From Tetmemena sp. SeJ-2015 (Eukaryota; Ciliophora; Spirotrichea; Sporadotrichida; Oxytrichidae): a stretch of DNA of 64,000 nucleotides. Below, in pieces: positions 9,650 through 20,639 of this stretch. A program made the translations under genes and the position numbers. The stretch lies in NCBI GenBank assembly GCA_027382625.1, contig JAJKFJ010021427.1:29465-93464 (forward strand). Reading direction: 5' to 3'. Numbering within the stretch: the stretch's first letter is position 1; every line of letters begins with the position of its first letter. The notes beneath the pieces were generated by a model, which saw only the letters and a program-made list of their open reading frames with translations, did no database searches and had not been told where the DNA came from.

Positions 9650-10380
9650 TTAAAATCTAAGAGAGAATTAAACCATATCATAACTTACATCCTTAAATTA
9701 TTAAATACTTAGACAAGATTTTATTTCTCATCCTCGATTTAAATTTATTTGAAAAGAAAACGTAAAGCATGCTGTCATAGAGGATTGCCCTCGATATCAT
9801 GGATATATATATTTTAATTTCAATACCTATTCAAATCATATTCAAGAAAATAAAACTGCATATTTATCATATTTAAAAGTCTAAGCGTCTATTAAGCTAA
9901 GAACTAATTAAATAATACATTTGGATGTATCTGTTTGATAGTCTTAAAAGCTATAACCGTTAATCCGAATTGAACTTACTATAGCAATTTTATTGTAAAT
10001 AATTCAATTCTATTATTTTAATAAAACAAAAAATATTAATCATTACTTCAAAAGATTATTCTCAGATTTTTCTTTTTTTAATTCATTAGGTAATTTTTAA
10101 AATTGAGTTTTTAAATATCTGTAGATAAATTTTGTGCAAAAATATTTATTTATTAATTAGTGAACTAATTTAAAAGTAATGTTATTAAATTGATCTATTA
10201 GACTGCTAATACAATAGAGAGATCAGCCTTCAGGAACTTAGTCAAGTATTTAATAAATAAATTAACTCTTAATATCCAATAATTAAATCAATCATTTGTA
10301 CAAATTTAAGCGAGAAATATGATATTTTGGTTGTTAAATCATCTCCTTCTACAAATATGTAAAAGGTTTTTTTTAAATTT
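9650..10380. other. AT-rich spacer, nothing seen
   Basis: No supported coding, repeat or structure between the GC-rich insert and the first MITE copy. It is part of the long gap between the P4 and Ig4 pieces of locus I. Confidence 0.5.
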
Positions 10381-11184
10381 GGGGGGGACGGAAGTGCACA
10401 CCCCCCTAAATATGAACAAAATGCCAATAAAAGTGCCCATATTGTGTCAAAATTAGCTAAAAATGCCAAAAATTAAGTAAATTCTGGCTTTTAAAACTTT
10501 CAAGAGGGTCATTTTTACGAATTTCACTTTTTTATAGTATGATCTATTAATATTATTTATTGAATTTAATATTCATGACTGATTGATGTTAAGATTATAT
10601 TTATTCCCCAAAAATAACTAAGTATCATTTCATTACTTTATATTAAGCTATTTTTAAAGAGGTTATCTTCTATATAGTAACTCGCCTGATAGCTAGATTA
10701 TTTGAGAACTTATTTGGGCTTTGAATAGTTATGATTATTCTTAAAATTGTACAATAATTGAAGTCCTCTAAGATATGTTATAGAGTTATCAATGAGTTTG
10801 CAGCAGTAATTTTATGTAATTCGAATAAAATGATATTCATAATTTAAAAATTGTCAGATTCTTTTTTAAATAATATTCAAGTCAAGATTGCAAAATTTAT
10901 ACACCAACCAAATCAAAATTTAAAAAACTAAAGGGCGAATCAAATTAGTATGCAGTTTTAATCTTAGTATCTTATAAGACTTTATATTCTTTAAGTAAAA
11001 CATAGCTCGAAAATAATTTTAATGTCATTTCATATAATTTGAAATCATAAATTTTGACTCTCATGGAAATTTTTAATCTAAAAATTCTTAATTTTTTTAC
11101 GTTTTTAGACGATTTTTGCCTATATGGATGTTTTTAATAAATTTTGATCATAAAAAAGTGGGGGGTGTGCACTTCCGTCCCCCC
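10381..11184. mobile_element. MITE copy 1, ~804 bp, poly-G/C hairpin TIRs
   Basis: Left end GGGGGGACGGAAGTGCACA followed by CCCCCC; right end is its inverted copy (GGGGGGTGTGCACTTCCGTC then CCCC). Each terminus is itself a hairpin. The interior matches copy 2 (38,011-38,818) over its whole length: TATTAAT-TTATTGAATTT, TTTGAGAACTTATTTGGGCT, AGTTTGCAGCAGT and AAGGGCGAATCA occur in the same order. No transposase-like frame; an ORF near the left end is a composition artefact. It lies in the gap between P4 and Ig4 of locus I. Target-site duplication is not clear. Confidence 0.85.
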
Positions 11185-11457
11185 AAAAAAAAATTTTTCT
11201 CACTATTTTTTTGGGCTGTTTTCCCTCACCAATACAATAAACATAAGGATATAGTAAGGTGAAGCTTACCTTATTAACTTTTAAAAGTATTAAAACTTAG
11301 CAGTTCTCAATCACAGAATGATATTAACTTTTTTGAATTTAATAATATAAGCTAAATAACCAAATAAAAGTATCGGCAATAATTAAATTTTAAAAATTCA
11401 AAAATTTTGTATCTAATTAATTATCTTTATATTAACTCTTAGCATTTTTTTTAATGT

Positions 11458-12092
11458 AATTAAACTTGCAATACTTCCTATTATAGCCTTATTCTTAGTG
11501 AAACACATAAACGAAATTTGTGTCATTAGCAATTTAAATCTAATTTAATTTTAATTTATATTTTTAATAAATTTTTTTTTTTCAAAATAATTAAAATTAA
11601 AATAAAATTCAAGAACTTTTAATGGAAGAGCAAAAAAGTTGTTAAATCATTTAATATGATATTTTGCAAATAGCTCAGAGTTATTAGCGACACAAATTTA
11701 ATAAAGTATCATTTATAGGTAAAAATGAGTATCAAATCTATAATTTGAGCATTAGAAATAATCAATAAGATATTTCATTAATTTTTTATTCATCAATAAT
11801 ACCGCATATTTCAAATGTCCACACAGTCTTCCATATTAAGACTTGCTAATTATTATTTTACGGTAGCTTTTAATATAATTATGGATATTGATACATTTTA
11901 TAACTTATGTTTAATATAATGAAGGCTGATACCTGAGTCATCATAACCATCTAGATAACTAAAATACATTGCTTTGTTGATAGCCATAGTTGGAACAACA
12001 AATTGCGCTAAATTGAACTTCTTAGGTGGGTAACTTGTATATCCAAATAATTTCTAATTTAATTTTTAATATCCAAGATAAACATAAGAACC
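11458..12092 (-). CDS. Locus I, propeller P4, 3' pieces
   Basis: Two coding pieces. The one at ~11,935-12,090 reads DGSYVYLGYQKLNQKLFGYT, then LAQFVVPTMAINKAMYFSYL and DGYDDS before GTATCAG. The one at ~11,460-11,525 reads IANDTNFVYVFHQEQGYN. Locus II has both in the same order at 53.73 kb (LIKFDVPSMTILKATKHSCF, DGYQNSY) and 53.58 kb (IANDTYYVYAFHHEPGY). The spacer between them could be an intron (GTATCA start). These are the last P4 pieces before the MITE. Confidence 0.72.
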
Positions 12093-13269
12093 ATCTGTAA
12101 TCAAAATAATTATTTGATCATGAAAAACAGATAAATATCAAATTAATTTATTTTATAAAAAACTACAATAGGAGTATTAAAAATAAAACTATTTTGTCTA
12201 TTCAGTATTTCTATTACCCCTCCTCTCTGAAAGACAAAAAATTTGATTAATTTAAGTATCCTTTGCTTACTTTATCAGTTAATATTTAAATTTAATTTAT
12301 ACTTTAAGTAATGATGTCTTTATAAAACAGAGGAGTTATTTACACAAACTTTAAATTTATAGCTTCTTATTTGAATTTACATATTATTTGAATTCATAAT
12401 CTTTATAAAATTAGATGAATCAACTTAATTTAAATTATGATGGAATGGTTTATTATAATTAGAGTTAATTTACTTATAATTTTAAGTTGTTTAGTATATT
12501 GATTTTGAGGCTACGTATTTTCCTGTAGTCTTTTGAAATAGAGCAACTGATGTGTATTGCAAATTATATTTAATTATATAATAATTTATGTTTTACAATT
12601 ATTTTTATGATAGTAGTTTGAATAGTATTACTCCCAATTTATCACAAAGTAAATTATTAAATCACTAAACTATTAAATTAATTTTTCAATTTATTGTTGA
12701 GTATCTTTATATAATACAATTCAAACAAATTTATTATTAAAAGTAGTCAGCATTCTGAAATACTGCCAAATTATTAATTCCCCACTATTAAATAATAAAA
12801 TTTCATTCCCATCATTTACAATTCTATTTCTAAAAATACAACCACCCATTTTTTTAATTTTCTTTTAAAATTGATCAATCTAAAATTAATATCAAAATGC
12901 AAAATTGTATCCTTTAAATTAAGATCTATGATTGATTTAATATTGGTATATTATATTGTTTAGAGAATTTTATTTGGACAAATAAAAATTAATTAAAAAT
13001 ATTGAAAAGCTTTATTTAATCAGATAAATAAATTCAGTTTAATCATAAACATTAATAGGAGTTAAGTTTTAGAGAATTTATACTTCAAATTTTAAAATCG
13101 AGAAATATAAGTCCTCTTTTTACTTATTTTACTTTGGTTAAACTAGTCAATATTTATAGATTGTTAATAAAAATATTTAAAATTTATTTTTTTAAAACAT
13201 GATATAATAAAATTGCAACTATAATAGTAGTAGTTTTAGTTACTCAGATACACATATGAATAATTTAAT

Positions 13270-15180
13270 ATATGTGTAGTATTACTGCACCGGATAATCT
13301 CCACTAACATCAATCTTAAACAGACAGTACTCAAATTAATCATTTCCCTCTTTAAAATTAATTTATTTTACTGCCACGTTAAGGTGTCTATTCATATTTA
13401 CGAATTAAATAATTAAATTTTAAAAACTAATTAATATCTTGACTTATAGATAATTAAATATATATAAAATTTAAAAAGATGAATAGTGAAAGTTATAATA
13501 CCAGGTATAGCAAAACTGTTCAATAATAATTTCAATAGATCTCTACTCAATTTATTATCAAGAAAATATGTTTTTTTTTAAAAAAATATTTTAGAAATTA
13601 ATATATTTATAACTTTGGTTAAAAATTGTGTCTAAGTCAGTTCTCTATGTCGCTAGAAACATATGATTTTAATATAAGTAAGATGCTGAAAATTAATTAA
13701 CTCCTTCATAATAAAAATTTAGTTTCTTGAAATATTCAGGGTAATTTCAACCTGAAGGTTGTGCTAAGCTAAAAACAAATTTTTATTATAGGTTTTTAAA
13801 AGTTTGAGGCTAAATATTTCTAAATTGATTTAATTAAACTGATCGAAATAGGAAATCATATTCTCAAATTTCTGCAAAAATTATATTTAAGCCTTCTTTG
13901 TAAATTCTAATAGCTTTTCTGTGAAATTTTTTCAAATAAATAAATTAAAATATAAAAGATGATTGAACTATTAATCCATCTTAAAAGATTAGTAAGTTTC
14001 GCCGTAAAGAAATGTTCCTTGAACTTTTCTTAAGTAATTTAATTTTCATTTTAGTTTAAATTTAATTCTAAATGCCATATCAAAATATCATATACAAAAT
14101 ACTAATACTAAAAGAAAGATATTCCTAAAATAATTTATAGTAATTTCATTTTTTAAAGCATAGTGTAATGATTATTGAGAAGATGAATTAAAATAATTTA
14201 ATTTAGACTTTCCAGGAAGATAGTATATATTTCCACTTGATTCTTATTATTTTTACATAATTAAGCAACTATAACTATTTAAATACCGAGTTCCAATTTG
14301 TACAAAATAAATTAGTAATTCAAACCACAATAAAATTTAGTTCTCTTAATATGAATAAAGCACCTTAATTTACTAAAGTCGTTTTCAATTATGATACTCA
14401 ATATTAATAAAATGTAAAATTAACTCCATAAAATTAAAAGGGTATTCTTTTGAATTTTAATTTTAATATTATAGAGTTAATAATTCAATTTCAAGTAATT
14501 ATAAAGTAAAGTATCTTGCCAGTTACATAGTAAAAATAAATAGTCCATCTTTGAGATTGATGCAAATATAAAAATATATTTCTGTTTAATCATAAATAAT
14601 TTAGTCATATTACTAAAATAATTTCGACATTAATGTTTTGGAATTATAAATGATTGATAGTTAGCCATCAGAAGTATATCTAAGTACAGTCCCAAAGACC
14701 GTATTGTTTGTCGAAAATTTGCAATCTGTGTAGACAGTAGATGCAACTTAATTAGGGTCAATTTGATTCACAAAATATCCCCAAATGTATTACCCATTCA
14801 CATTAAATATCACCAAAAATAAAATTAATTAATATTACAATTTTTATTCTTGTCGAACATTGTAATTCAAATTTATTTTTAAGAATTAAATATAGAGAAA
14901 TTTAATATCAAATTAAAAATAAAATAACATTTTATGCACAAAAATATTTATTTTAAGTTGATAAAATTATTTTGATGATGAAATTTAATCAAAAACTTTT
15001 AAATTAAATGACATTCAATTCTTCTAAATATAAATCAGTATTATATTTTGATATCCTGGTGTTTAAGAGCTTAAAACTTATATTAATTATTTATGAATTT
15101 TAAAATTATTTTAATTTGTAATCCAACCATTTCTGTAGCCAGATAATCTATAAGTATCTGTTTGAAGATCCGTACTAAAA
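13270..15180 (-). CDS. Locus I, propeller P4, middle pieces
   Basis: Four pieces on the minus strand. 13,275-13,372 reads EYCLFKIDVSGDYPVQQYY (55.45 kb in locus II: MKIDITGIYPVQQYYSYF). 13,985-14,045 reads VQGTFLYGETYQSFK. 14,645-14,800 reads NGQYIWGYFVNQIDPNQVAS, then FSTNNTVFGTVLRYTSDGQL (57.7 kb: NGQMVWGYSGASLYGESSRI). 15,118-15,180 reads TDLQTDTYRLSGYRNGWI. The spacers between them are AT-rich and lack coding signal. Piece ends are approximate. Confidence 0.65.
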
Positions 15181-15689
15181 TATTATTTTCAATTACAGAG
15201 AATTTTTATTAAAGAGATTGCCTAATTATTAAATTTAAGAAATGAAGAAGTTTTAATTCAAAAGATCGATATAAATAGGATATATGATATAACTCAAGTA
15301 TTATTATTATAGTTAACGATTAAATTAAATGGATTACTTATAATAATAATGATAATAAATGGATGATAAAACTTTTAGTCAAAATATATTATTTTAAAAT
15401 ACATTCCATATCTGTATTTTTCTCTAATCCAATCAATAATGTAAAATCAGTTTCATCTTTTATAATTTATTATCTCCTTAACAACTACATTTGATGCTTA
15501 AAAAACTTTGATTTTTTTTAAAAATAAAATTTGTTAGGCATATACCTTTGAGTTAAGCACTTCTTCAAAAGTTCGCAAGGATGCAAAATTTTTATTATTG
15601 TATTATGAATCAAAATGCTAAAGTATTATTTAAATTTGAGATTTTAAAATGTCTCTTTTTTCCATATAATTTATTTCTTTATAATAATA

Positions 15690-16118
15690 CTGAGAGAATT
15701 GCCACACGCTAGCATATTCGCATTATCAGGATCAATGTCAGCTCCAATTATATTTGTCTCTCCTCCACTTTTTTAAAATATTTAAAGTACTACTTTTATT
15801 AAATTAACTTTCAGCACCACCTATTAACTTAGGATATTGCTAGTCATTATCTGGACAAAGATCGTCTGGCAAATCTAGGGGAGCACTGGGCATAGTTTTA
15901 GGATATATTGTCACTTGCAAGTATATATATGCAGACCAACCATTTAATACAAATAATTTATGGTTACCTAAACTGACATCCATCTCACACTTGGATATGG
16001 AGGCATAAAATTTTAAAAGCATGTTGGTTGCGTCGATTTTATTCTCTTTTGAATAAAAAAATATATAATGCATTGAAAGAAAATTTATCAATAATGAAGG
16101 GCGGAGAAGAGCTTGCAA
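15690..16118 (-). CDS. Locus I, end of Ig-like domain 3 joined to start of propeller P4
   Basis: Open from about 16,118 and reading WSAYIYLQVTIYPKTMPSAP, then LPDDLCPDNDQQYPKLIGG and, across an IES, NIIGADIDPDNANMLACGNS. The locus II match at 58.70-58.93 kb reads VMLQVIIWPQ, DELCPTNVNKYPRVFGGG and VMGADIDQNNGNMVSCGYTL. The last Ig strand leads straight into the propeller opening motif, as at 8.5 kb. TAA and TAG are used as Gln. The 40-bp IES at 15,767-15,811 has no counterpart in locus II. Confidence 0.83.
15767..15811. other. IES, 40-bp period, pointer AAAGT
   Basis: Coding strand: ...GGTGCTG-AAAGT-[TAATTTAATA...TTTTAAA]-AAAGT-GGAGGAG. The spacer does not begin with GT or end with AG at the required phase, so splicing would not fix the frame. 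Removing one AAAGT plus the spacer gives Gly-Gly-Ala-Glu-Ser-Gly-Gly-Glu, aligning with Gly-Gly-Gly-Pro-Ser-Gly-Gly-Glu in locus II, where the coding is uninterrupted. Confidence 0.85.
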
Positions 16119-16219
16119 AAAATAAGCACTGTAAGTTAAACTCTTAGAAATAATTGTTAGCTTCTTATTAAAAGTAATATGCTTATAATAAATTGAAAAG
16201 AAGTTTATGAATGTGTTAT

Positions 16220-16740
16220 TAACATTTGAAGTTGTCGACTATTTTTCATCTAATATGGTTGAAGTAGTCATAAGGTCACCCTGGCAATTCCTAATTCCAA
16301 TGAAACTATCGTTCAGATAGAGGGTAAAATCTGTCCACTCACAACTTCTATTCCTCTTGCGAACTCAGATGGATAAATTATTGATCCTCCTTGGTACTTA
16401 TAACAGGTATCTGAAATTCCAGTGTAGGTCAGACCATCATAATATTATAAATTTTACTCTTATAAAAATATTTAATAAATCTTAAAATTAAATAGTTGAT
16501 TTTAAATTGGTTCACATAATAGTCCCCATTAAACTTGATTTTGCTACTGTAAGGGTGAATCATCCTACTTCTAGTCTGGAAATCTGCCATAGTTGCAAGA
16601 GAAACGTTAGAAAAGAATATGGAAGTGGATGGCACAGAGGTATAGCTAGCCTGGTAATCATATTGAAGCGCATAGTAACTGTAGAGAGAGTAAGGATGGC
16701 ATTCGTATTTGTAGGACTCATAGTATTTTAAGTATTTTAA
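16220..16740 (-). CDS. Locus I, Ig-like domain 3
   Basis: Upper piece (16,515-16,740) reads YYESYKYECHPYSLYSYYAL, then VPSTSIFFSNVSLATMADFQ and TRSRMIHPYSSKIKFNGDYY. After an IES (16,429-16,514) the lower piece reads YTGISDTCYKYQGGSIIYPS, then EFARGIEVVSG and LNDSFIGIRNCQGD. Locus II has the same string at 61.46-60.2 kb (YESFKYECHDY, PASSIYFSN, STRSRMLHMFG, YSGQSDYYCYDFTGG, EFSRGIEVVAG, FLGIRNCQGE). Near 16,331 one base appears missing relative to the paralogue (Val-Ser-Gly then a frame change), either a sequencing error or real damage. Confidence 0.82.
16429..16514. other. IES, 83-bp period, pointer TGA
   Basis: Coding strand TATG-TGA-[ACCAATTT...GGTC]-TGA-CCTACACTGG; excision gives TAT GTG ACC TAC ACT GGA. 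Locus II has a different IES (60,467-60,564, pointer CAAA) at the same place in the protein. Pointer length is only 3 bp, so the support comes mainly from the paralogue and restored frame. Confidence 0.7.
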
Positions 16741-17044
16741 ATCTTTACTATTTTTTTAATTTGTAGAATTAATTTTTAATAATTTATTTTGACTATAATT
16801 CATTGACTTCTTTTGAATAATTGTGCTGGCTTCGTAACCTCCATAAACACATTAAAATAGTTTGAAGAAATGAGATTATGTTATTGTAGTTTAGAAGTAA
16901 TATTTGATATATAATTGAGTACTTGCCGCGATAAGCAATGTAGAAAAAGTCTAAAATAAAATTAGTCGTAAAATGCAGCTATGTACCTGCCTCCTCTACT
17001 TATAAACTATTTCCTTTTATAAGAATATATATCAACATTTATTG

Positions 17045-17480
17045 ATAAGATTTACCAGAGAACGTGTGAATAAAAAAATATGAAGCCTGTAAGGTCCATC
17101 TAATTTTGCACTAAGATCAGCAGTCAAATATGTAATCTCGATGTAGTTGCTTGTTATTGCAAAAAATATTACTTGTCCATTCTTCTTTAAAATAATTTAA
17201 TGCTTCTAGTTTGTAGTCAGATCAAAAGCCTGATAATAAGTATCGCTTGTAAGCTGCATCAGATAAACTAAATTTTAATTAGGTATTTTTACTTTTAGTT
17301 ATAAAATTTTTAACGTTTCAAAACTGAGCCAGACTTTGTCAAACAAGCGATGTTCACACCATTCCGATCAAAATAAACTAATTAAAGATAGGCTAAATAA
17401 AAAAATTAAGCAATAAAAGTGTTTGATTAAGTAGCCACATAGATATATTTTGTGAAATTATTAACGTGAATAGTTGGCAG
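17045..17480 (-). CDS. Locus I, propeller P3, 3' pieces
   Basis: 17,045-17,275 reads LMQLTSDTYYQAFDLTTNQK, then LKKNGQVIFFAITSNYIEIT and LDGPYRLHIFLFTRSL, ending at a GTAAAT donor-like site. ~17,335-17,395 reads DRNGVNIACLTKSGSVLK. ~17,430-17,475 reads IHVNNFTKYIYVAT. Locus II has all three in the same order at 63.3, 63.4 and 63.8 kb (LKLSNDGSYNGFDL, NGQMIVFGIT, NSVNMGYLNKAGTILGR, VKVNNFTKFVYVAA). GTAAATC...AAATAG after the first piece may be an intron. Confidence 0.75.
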
Positions 17481-17939
17481 CAACAATACTTAGTTAGTTT
17501 ATAAATAGAATTTTAAGAATTTTATATGGCTTAAGATTTGCAAAAATTATTATAGAAAATTCTCATACGTAAAAATAAGATATTATATTCTCAAAGTATA
17601 GCATAGAATTTAATTAAAAAAGCGAATTAATTTATAGGATAAATAAAATGGTTTAAAATCTTCAGTGTTGAAGTGTATCAAACTTAAATTAAATTTTGAC
17701 CATTCGATTCAGTATTTTTATTGTACTACACAAAAAATTATAACCGACATAAACTTAGATGAAAAAGATTATGATGATTATGAATAATATCTCTTTGCTG
17801 ACAGGAACTTAGGAGATGATTTAAGAAAAAACTCGCATTAAATTTTTAATTGGCTATTGAGCAAGCCGCAAATGGATAGTCTTTGAACGATTTTAATAGC
17901 TAGAAAGTTGCAACTCCCCATTTATTATTTTAACCAATC

Positions 17940-18475
17940 CCGATTTTATTTTAACTCTGAACTATATTAATTTATAATGTACTGCGTTGGTGGAATAAGA
18001 TACGCTAAATCTTTTGTTCCAGACTTAGTTTCCAGTTAATGAATCAAGCTTAAACACTATGTACTCTATTTTGGAGCCATCCACTATAATAGGTAGTTGA
18101 GCACTATTAATTAATACATAGGTATACTTTTGTTCTATTTTTAATTTAAATTAGGAGTAATGTAAACATTATCGGTCTCGTGATCAAATAATTTATAATT
18201 TGATCGAAAAAACTTTGGCCAGGGTTTGGACTGATGGTTGTATCCATACTCAGGTATTGATAATCGTACAAAGACAATTAAATTACAACTTATAAATTAT
18301 AGACGTAAGCTCAGTTCCATTATCGTAAAACATGATAAAACATAAATGATGTTGCCAATGAATAATAAAATAGAGAATCTGTTAGAGGTAGTTTGGTTCA
18401 AATAAATCAGAGATCCCATGAAAGTGCTCTGGTTTCTAAAGTTCCCCATCAAATCGTAAACCTCATCTCATTTTA
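17940..18475 (-). CDS. Locus I, propeller P3, middle pieces
   Basis: 17,940-18,135 reads QKYTYVLINSAQLPIIVDGS, then IEYIVFKLDSLTGNQVWNKR, a canonical blade strand pair. 18,165-18,475 contains DLMGNFRNQSTFMGSLIYLN, then in shifted frames FYDNGTELTSIIYK and YLSMDTTISPNPGQSFFDQI. The frame changes between these runs suggest unresolved short IESs or indels. All runs use TAA/TAG as Gln and avoid TGA. Confidence 0.65.
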
Positions 18476-18879
18476 TAAATTTTAATCAAATTTAAATGCT
18501 GAAAAGGTTTAGATGGCATTATTTTATATAAAGAAAATAACTTATAAATATCGATTTATATTTAAGCAATATCTATCTTTATGTCATTTTATTTTTTTTC
18601 ACTTGAGTCTATAAGGTTTCGAGGTATAATTTTCTTTACCCAAACTATTCTAGAAATTTAACTCTCTCAAATTATAATTATATTATAGACATAAATCATT
18701 CATATATCACTAACATCATAAATATTTGAATATAAATTATTTCTTCAATAGTTTTCCTTCATTGTATTAATTATTTATAATTTTTAATACTTTGTAATTG
18801 AACTATTGAGAATAAAATATTAGAATAAATAAGCTATTTAAAATGATTTATAAAAATATGAGAGTTAAATATTGTAGGT

Positions 18880-19410
18880 CATCTTAAGAAGAACTGTATT
18901 AGTTGAACTATATGGGGAAAAGTTTCTAAGAGAAGCATAAACATATCCGCCAACTTCTGCAATCCCGTAAACCACATCCTGAATTAATAAACCTCTGCTA
19001 AGCTACATTTTATTTTAAATATATATTTTATTTCAAATCATAATATATTAATAGGAAATTTAAAGCTAATTGAACCAAATTACAGCTCCTGTTTTAGATA
19101 TTTTACAAACAAATCCATCGAATCCATCGTTGTTATTTGGAATAAACGAGGCTGTTCCTTCCACTGTTCCTGATAAATACATAGAGTAGTCAGTCTAGTT
19201 AATAAAATAAGTTACCGATTATATTGCTGAATTAAATATTATAAAAACAACTTTTAAATTAAAATAAATACTCTTATTTACTTACAATATTGTAGACTTG
19301 AACATTTTAATTCGATCCAGTTGAGGCTCCGAAACTCATTGGGAATGGACTCTGACCGCAAGTGCTTAAATTGTAGTAATTAGAATAGTCAGTCAGATTC
19401 TTTTATATTT
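18880..19410 (-). CDS. Locus I, propeller P3 opening
   Basis: Three pieces. 19,312-19,405 reads YYNLSTCGQSPFPMSFGAS, then GSNQNVQVYNI, which fits the propeller opening (Cys...P-P-x-FG). 19,075-19,200 reads YSMYLSGTVEGTASFIPNNN, then DGFDGFVCKISKTGAVIWFN, the clearest SBBP-like blade in the window (DGFV-K----G---W). 18,885-18,990 reads DVVYGIAEVGGYVYASLRNF, then SSTNTVLLKMTYN. Spacers between are 70-120 bp and AT-rich. Confidence 0.75.
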
Positions 19411-19741
19411 GTAAAAGTTATTATACATAAATAAAGAATGTGCAAGATTATTTTTCTAAATTAACTACTATAGAAATTAATTTAAAAAAAAGCCAAGAAT
19501 TTAAAGATAAATATCATGCATATTTTTTATTTTATATTCTTTGAATCTACAAATCTTATCAGCAAAGCATGATAATTAAAATTTAGATCGTAGTATTAAT
19601 CAAATTAGGGTATAAAAAGAAATTGTTCTAATTTACTAAAATAGTTTAGAGTGTGAGAATTATCTTGGATCATAGTTTAAAAAAGAATATATGATAATAC
19701 AGATACAAATATAGCTTAAATATAAATGATTAAAATATTGA

Positions 19742-20541
19742 GTATAGTAATTACTTATTGTGTCTTAATATCTGACTTAAAAGGTTTGAGAATGGAATAC
19801 TGTATTTATGTTTGTGGAAAGAGATATTTAAATTAAATTGCAGTAGTGTTTATCACAGTGTATGTCATCGCCTAATCACTAGATAATGTTTAGGTGCTGT
19901 TGATTCTTTAATAATTTATCTATTAATTATGAAATTGATTTTTTGATTCTATAAAATTTAAAGAGCACAACATTTTTTGTAAGATTAATTATTGATTCCA
20001 TTGTAAATATAGGGAGTGACAACTCTGTCCTAGCAATTCGTATAAGCGGTTTACTTAGTAGCTATTGTGACTGTGGCTCCTGAGGTGGAGTCATAAGGGT
20101 ACTCCAATATTGTGCTTCCATCGTATGTCTTAAGCCTGGCAATCATTAAATAAATCATTCCACATTTGAAGCCATTGAGAGGGTATCTTTTCATGAAGCC
20201 TGTAATCTCAGTCGCTCCCCAATTCAGTCTATCGGATAAAGTACCCGAATAGGGATATGAACCAGATGCATACGCAAAACTATCAAAAATTACCTTATTT
20301 TAAATTGGGTAGAAATTGTCACTGTTAGAAGGGTAATTCACGCTAATTAATTTAATAAGCTAATGTCACTAATCAATAAAATTTAAAAGAGTAAACAACA
20401 AAAACAATTTAAGTTGTATTGAATAGTCGAAGGGGTAGCTGCAGATGTAATTGTAGTTATTGAGGGATACCAAGTCGTATTGGTAGCCAGTATTTCATTA
20501 ATATCGAAGCAGTTATCCTCTTTATATCCTCTGAAGATCAA
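19742..20541 (-). CDS. Locus I, Ig-like domain 2
   Basis: Three coding pieces joined by two IESs with readable pointers. 20,406-20,541 reads FRGYKEDNCFDINEILATNT then TWYPSITTITSAATPSTIQY. 19,992-20,338 is one clean frame: ASGSYPYSGTLSDRLNWGAT, FKCGMIYLMIARLKTYDGST, ATKQTAYTNCQDRVVTPYIY. 19,742-19,906 reads STQTLSSDQAMTYTVINTTA, then YLFPQTQIQYSILKPF. After excision of 20,335-20,409 (pointer AATT) and 19,900-19,998 (GAATCAA) the frame is continuous. The upstream boundary is the 3.9-kb transposon-bearing IES. The Ser/Thr-rich beta content and Cys pairs suggest an extracellular sandwich domain. Confidence 0.85.
19900..19998. other. IES, 92-bp period, pointer GAATCAA
   Basis: Coding strand TACAATG-GAATCAA-[TAATTAAT...TTAAA]-GAATCAA-CAGCACC. 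Excision yields TAC AAT GGA ATC AAC AGC ACC, in frame with both neighbours. A 7-bp pointer is the longest found here. Confidence 0.85.
20335..20409. other. IES, 71-bp period, pointer AATT
   Basis: Coding strand CAACTTA-AATT-[GTTTTTG...GCGTG]-AATT-ACCCTTC. Excision gives CAA TAC AAC TTA AAT TAC CCT TCT AAC, joining two open pieces in frame. Confidence 0.8.
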
Positions 20542-20639
20542 CATTTATGTAATAAATTTTAAATGCATTCATAAATAATTATATTATATTTCAATTGCTT
20601 TAGTTTTGTTTTTAATGAATTATTATGCTATTTAATTTA

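Noticed and set aside
10269..10469. Minus ORF crossing the left end of MITE copy 1
   Set aside because: It reads through the poly-G/C terminus; the corresponding frame is not kept in copy 2.
16507..16731. Plus ORF of 74 codons
   Set aside because: Shadow of the minus-strand Ig-like domain 3, which is conserved in locus II.
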